Source of the DNA: Candidatus Altarchaeum sp.
GTDB taxonomy: Archaea > Altiarchaeota > Altiarchaeia > Altiarchaeales > Altiarchaeaceae
DNA length: 14,377 bases
Assembly (NCBI GenBank): GCA_018260755.1
Contig: JAGTWP010000012.1
Location: 14,711-29,087 of the forward strand
Reading direction: 5' to 3'
A program made the translations under genes and the position numbers. This document shows, piece after piece, positions 13,931 to 14,377 of the stretch. The first letter of the stretch is position 1. Each line of letters starts with the position of its first letter. Under the pieces are notes generated by a model. That model saw nothing but the letters and a program-made list of their open reading frames with translations, was not told the DNA's origin and ran no database searches.

Positions 13931-14377
13931 ATGTTAGACATTTTGATAAATTTTTCAACAAGGTGGCTTGCAAAGCACGAAGAAATTTATGACAATCTTC
14001 CGGAAGTTAACGTTGTTGTTAGGCATACTAAGGGCTACATAAACGGAGATATGCAGATTTTTGGCAGAATGGATAATTACTCGCTTGTATATGCACAAAA
14101 CGGTTCATCATCAACAAACTGGAGCGACAGACAAATCGCTGAGCTTGCTGCAATATGTCTTAAAAGTTACATCCTGAACAGAGGAACTCATCTTACAAAG
14201 ACATATACAGACGGAGAAAACGAATATGTGAGGGGGAAAAGAGAAATAGAACTTTCATTAATTCATAAGGACTTTTATGATGAAAAGGAAAACAAAGGGG
14301 AAAATAAAGATAAAGAAAACAAAGAAAATAATGAAAACAAAGAAAATAATGAAAACAAAGAAAATAAGAAAATAATG
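13931..14377 (+). pseudogene. 5'-truncated duplicate of the cis-prenyltransferase-like gene (runs off the window)
   Basis: This frame of 149 codons opens with ATG TTA GAC and then is identical to the upstream gene from Ile158 onward, in the same reading frame. It stays open to the window end. It lacks the first 157 residues, including the conserved DGTR aspartate, so it cannot be an active synthase by itself. Its ATG comes from the cassette side of the junction, not from the duplicated sequence. Downstream, in the KENNEN microsatellite, it diverges from the left copy after 14367. In an insertion-with-duplication model this is the reconstructed right-hand target copy. Confidence 0.8.
13940..14367 (+). 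repeat. Right copy of the 428-bp or longer direct duplication
   Basis: It matches 11701-12128 at an offset of 2239, in direct orientation, with the restriction-modification genes between the copies. The exact left edge is the A at 13940, since the preceding base differs (C here, T in the left copy). Confidence 0.93.

Overview
The window is AT-rich archaeal chromosomal DNA. The archaeal markers are a group II chaperonin (thermosome) with a GGM tail, a Nob1-type PIN endonuclease with a zinc ribbon, a short archaeal-form adenylosuccinate synthetase, an archaeal SepF, and tRNA genes without encoded CCA. Bacterial-type DnaK and GrpE are also present, which is common in mesophilic archaea. Low GC, FtsZ-type division (SepF) and a CxxC-x17-CxxC mini-protein would fit an Altiarchaeota-, DPANN- or euryarchaeal-like lineage. 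I cannot fix the taxon from this sequence alone.

Layout. (1) 73-1413, plus strand: a small zinc-ribbon protein and a membrane SppA protease. (2) 1448-9821, minus strand: nob1, an unrecognised 97-aa gene, a YhaM-like OB/HD 3'-5' exoribonuclease, purA, a possible 58-aa membrane protein overlapping the purA start, dnaK, grpE and a thermosome subunit. T-rich terminator-like tracts follow dnaK and the thermosome gene. (3) 10186-10632, minus strand: tRNA-Leu(GAG), tRNA-Pro(GGG) and tRNA-Thr(UGU). (4) 10834-12195, plus strand: sepF and a divergent cis-prenyltransferase (UPP-synthase-like) gene in a tight operon. (5) 12234-13908, plus strand: a type II restriction-modification cassette. It has an HNH endonuclease interrupted by one in-frame UAG and a beta-class amino-methyltransferase overlapping it by 11 nt. 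(6) 13931 to the window end: a 5'-truncated second copy of the cis-prenyltransferase gene.

The main accessory signal is the restriction-modification cassette. It sits between two direct copies of at least 428 bp of host-gene sequence (11701-12128 and 13940-14367), identical by eye. This matches R-M insertion with long target duplication. The right copy stays in frame behind a newly supplied ATG, and the window ends inside its microsatellite. A UAG codon splits the endonuclease, apparently at a Trp-like position. This is most simply a nonsense mutation that leaves a solitary methyltransferase, but UAG recoding is worth excluding because UAG is rarely used as a stop here.

Other structure includes short tandem repeats just upstream of several genes (5x16 bp, 4x17 bp, 2x33 bp, 2x16 bp, and two spaced direct repeats). 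In-frame microsatellites lie inside purA and the cis-prenyltransferase gene. A 40-bp element with a perfect palindrome occurs as an inverted pair 8 kb apart.
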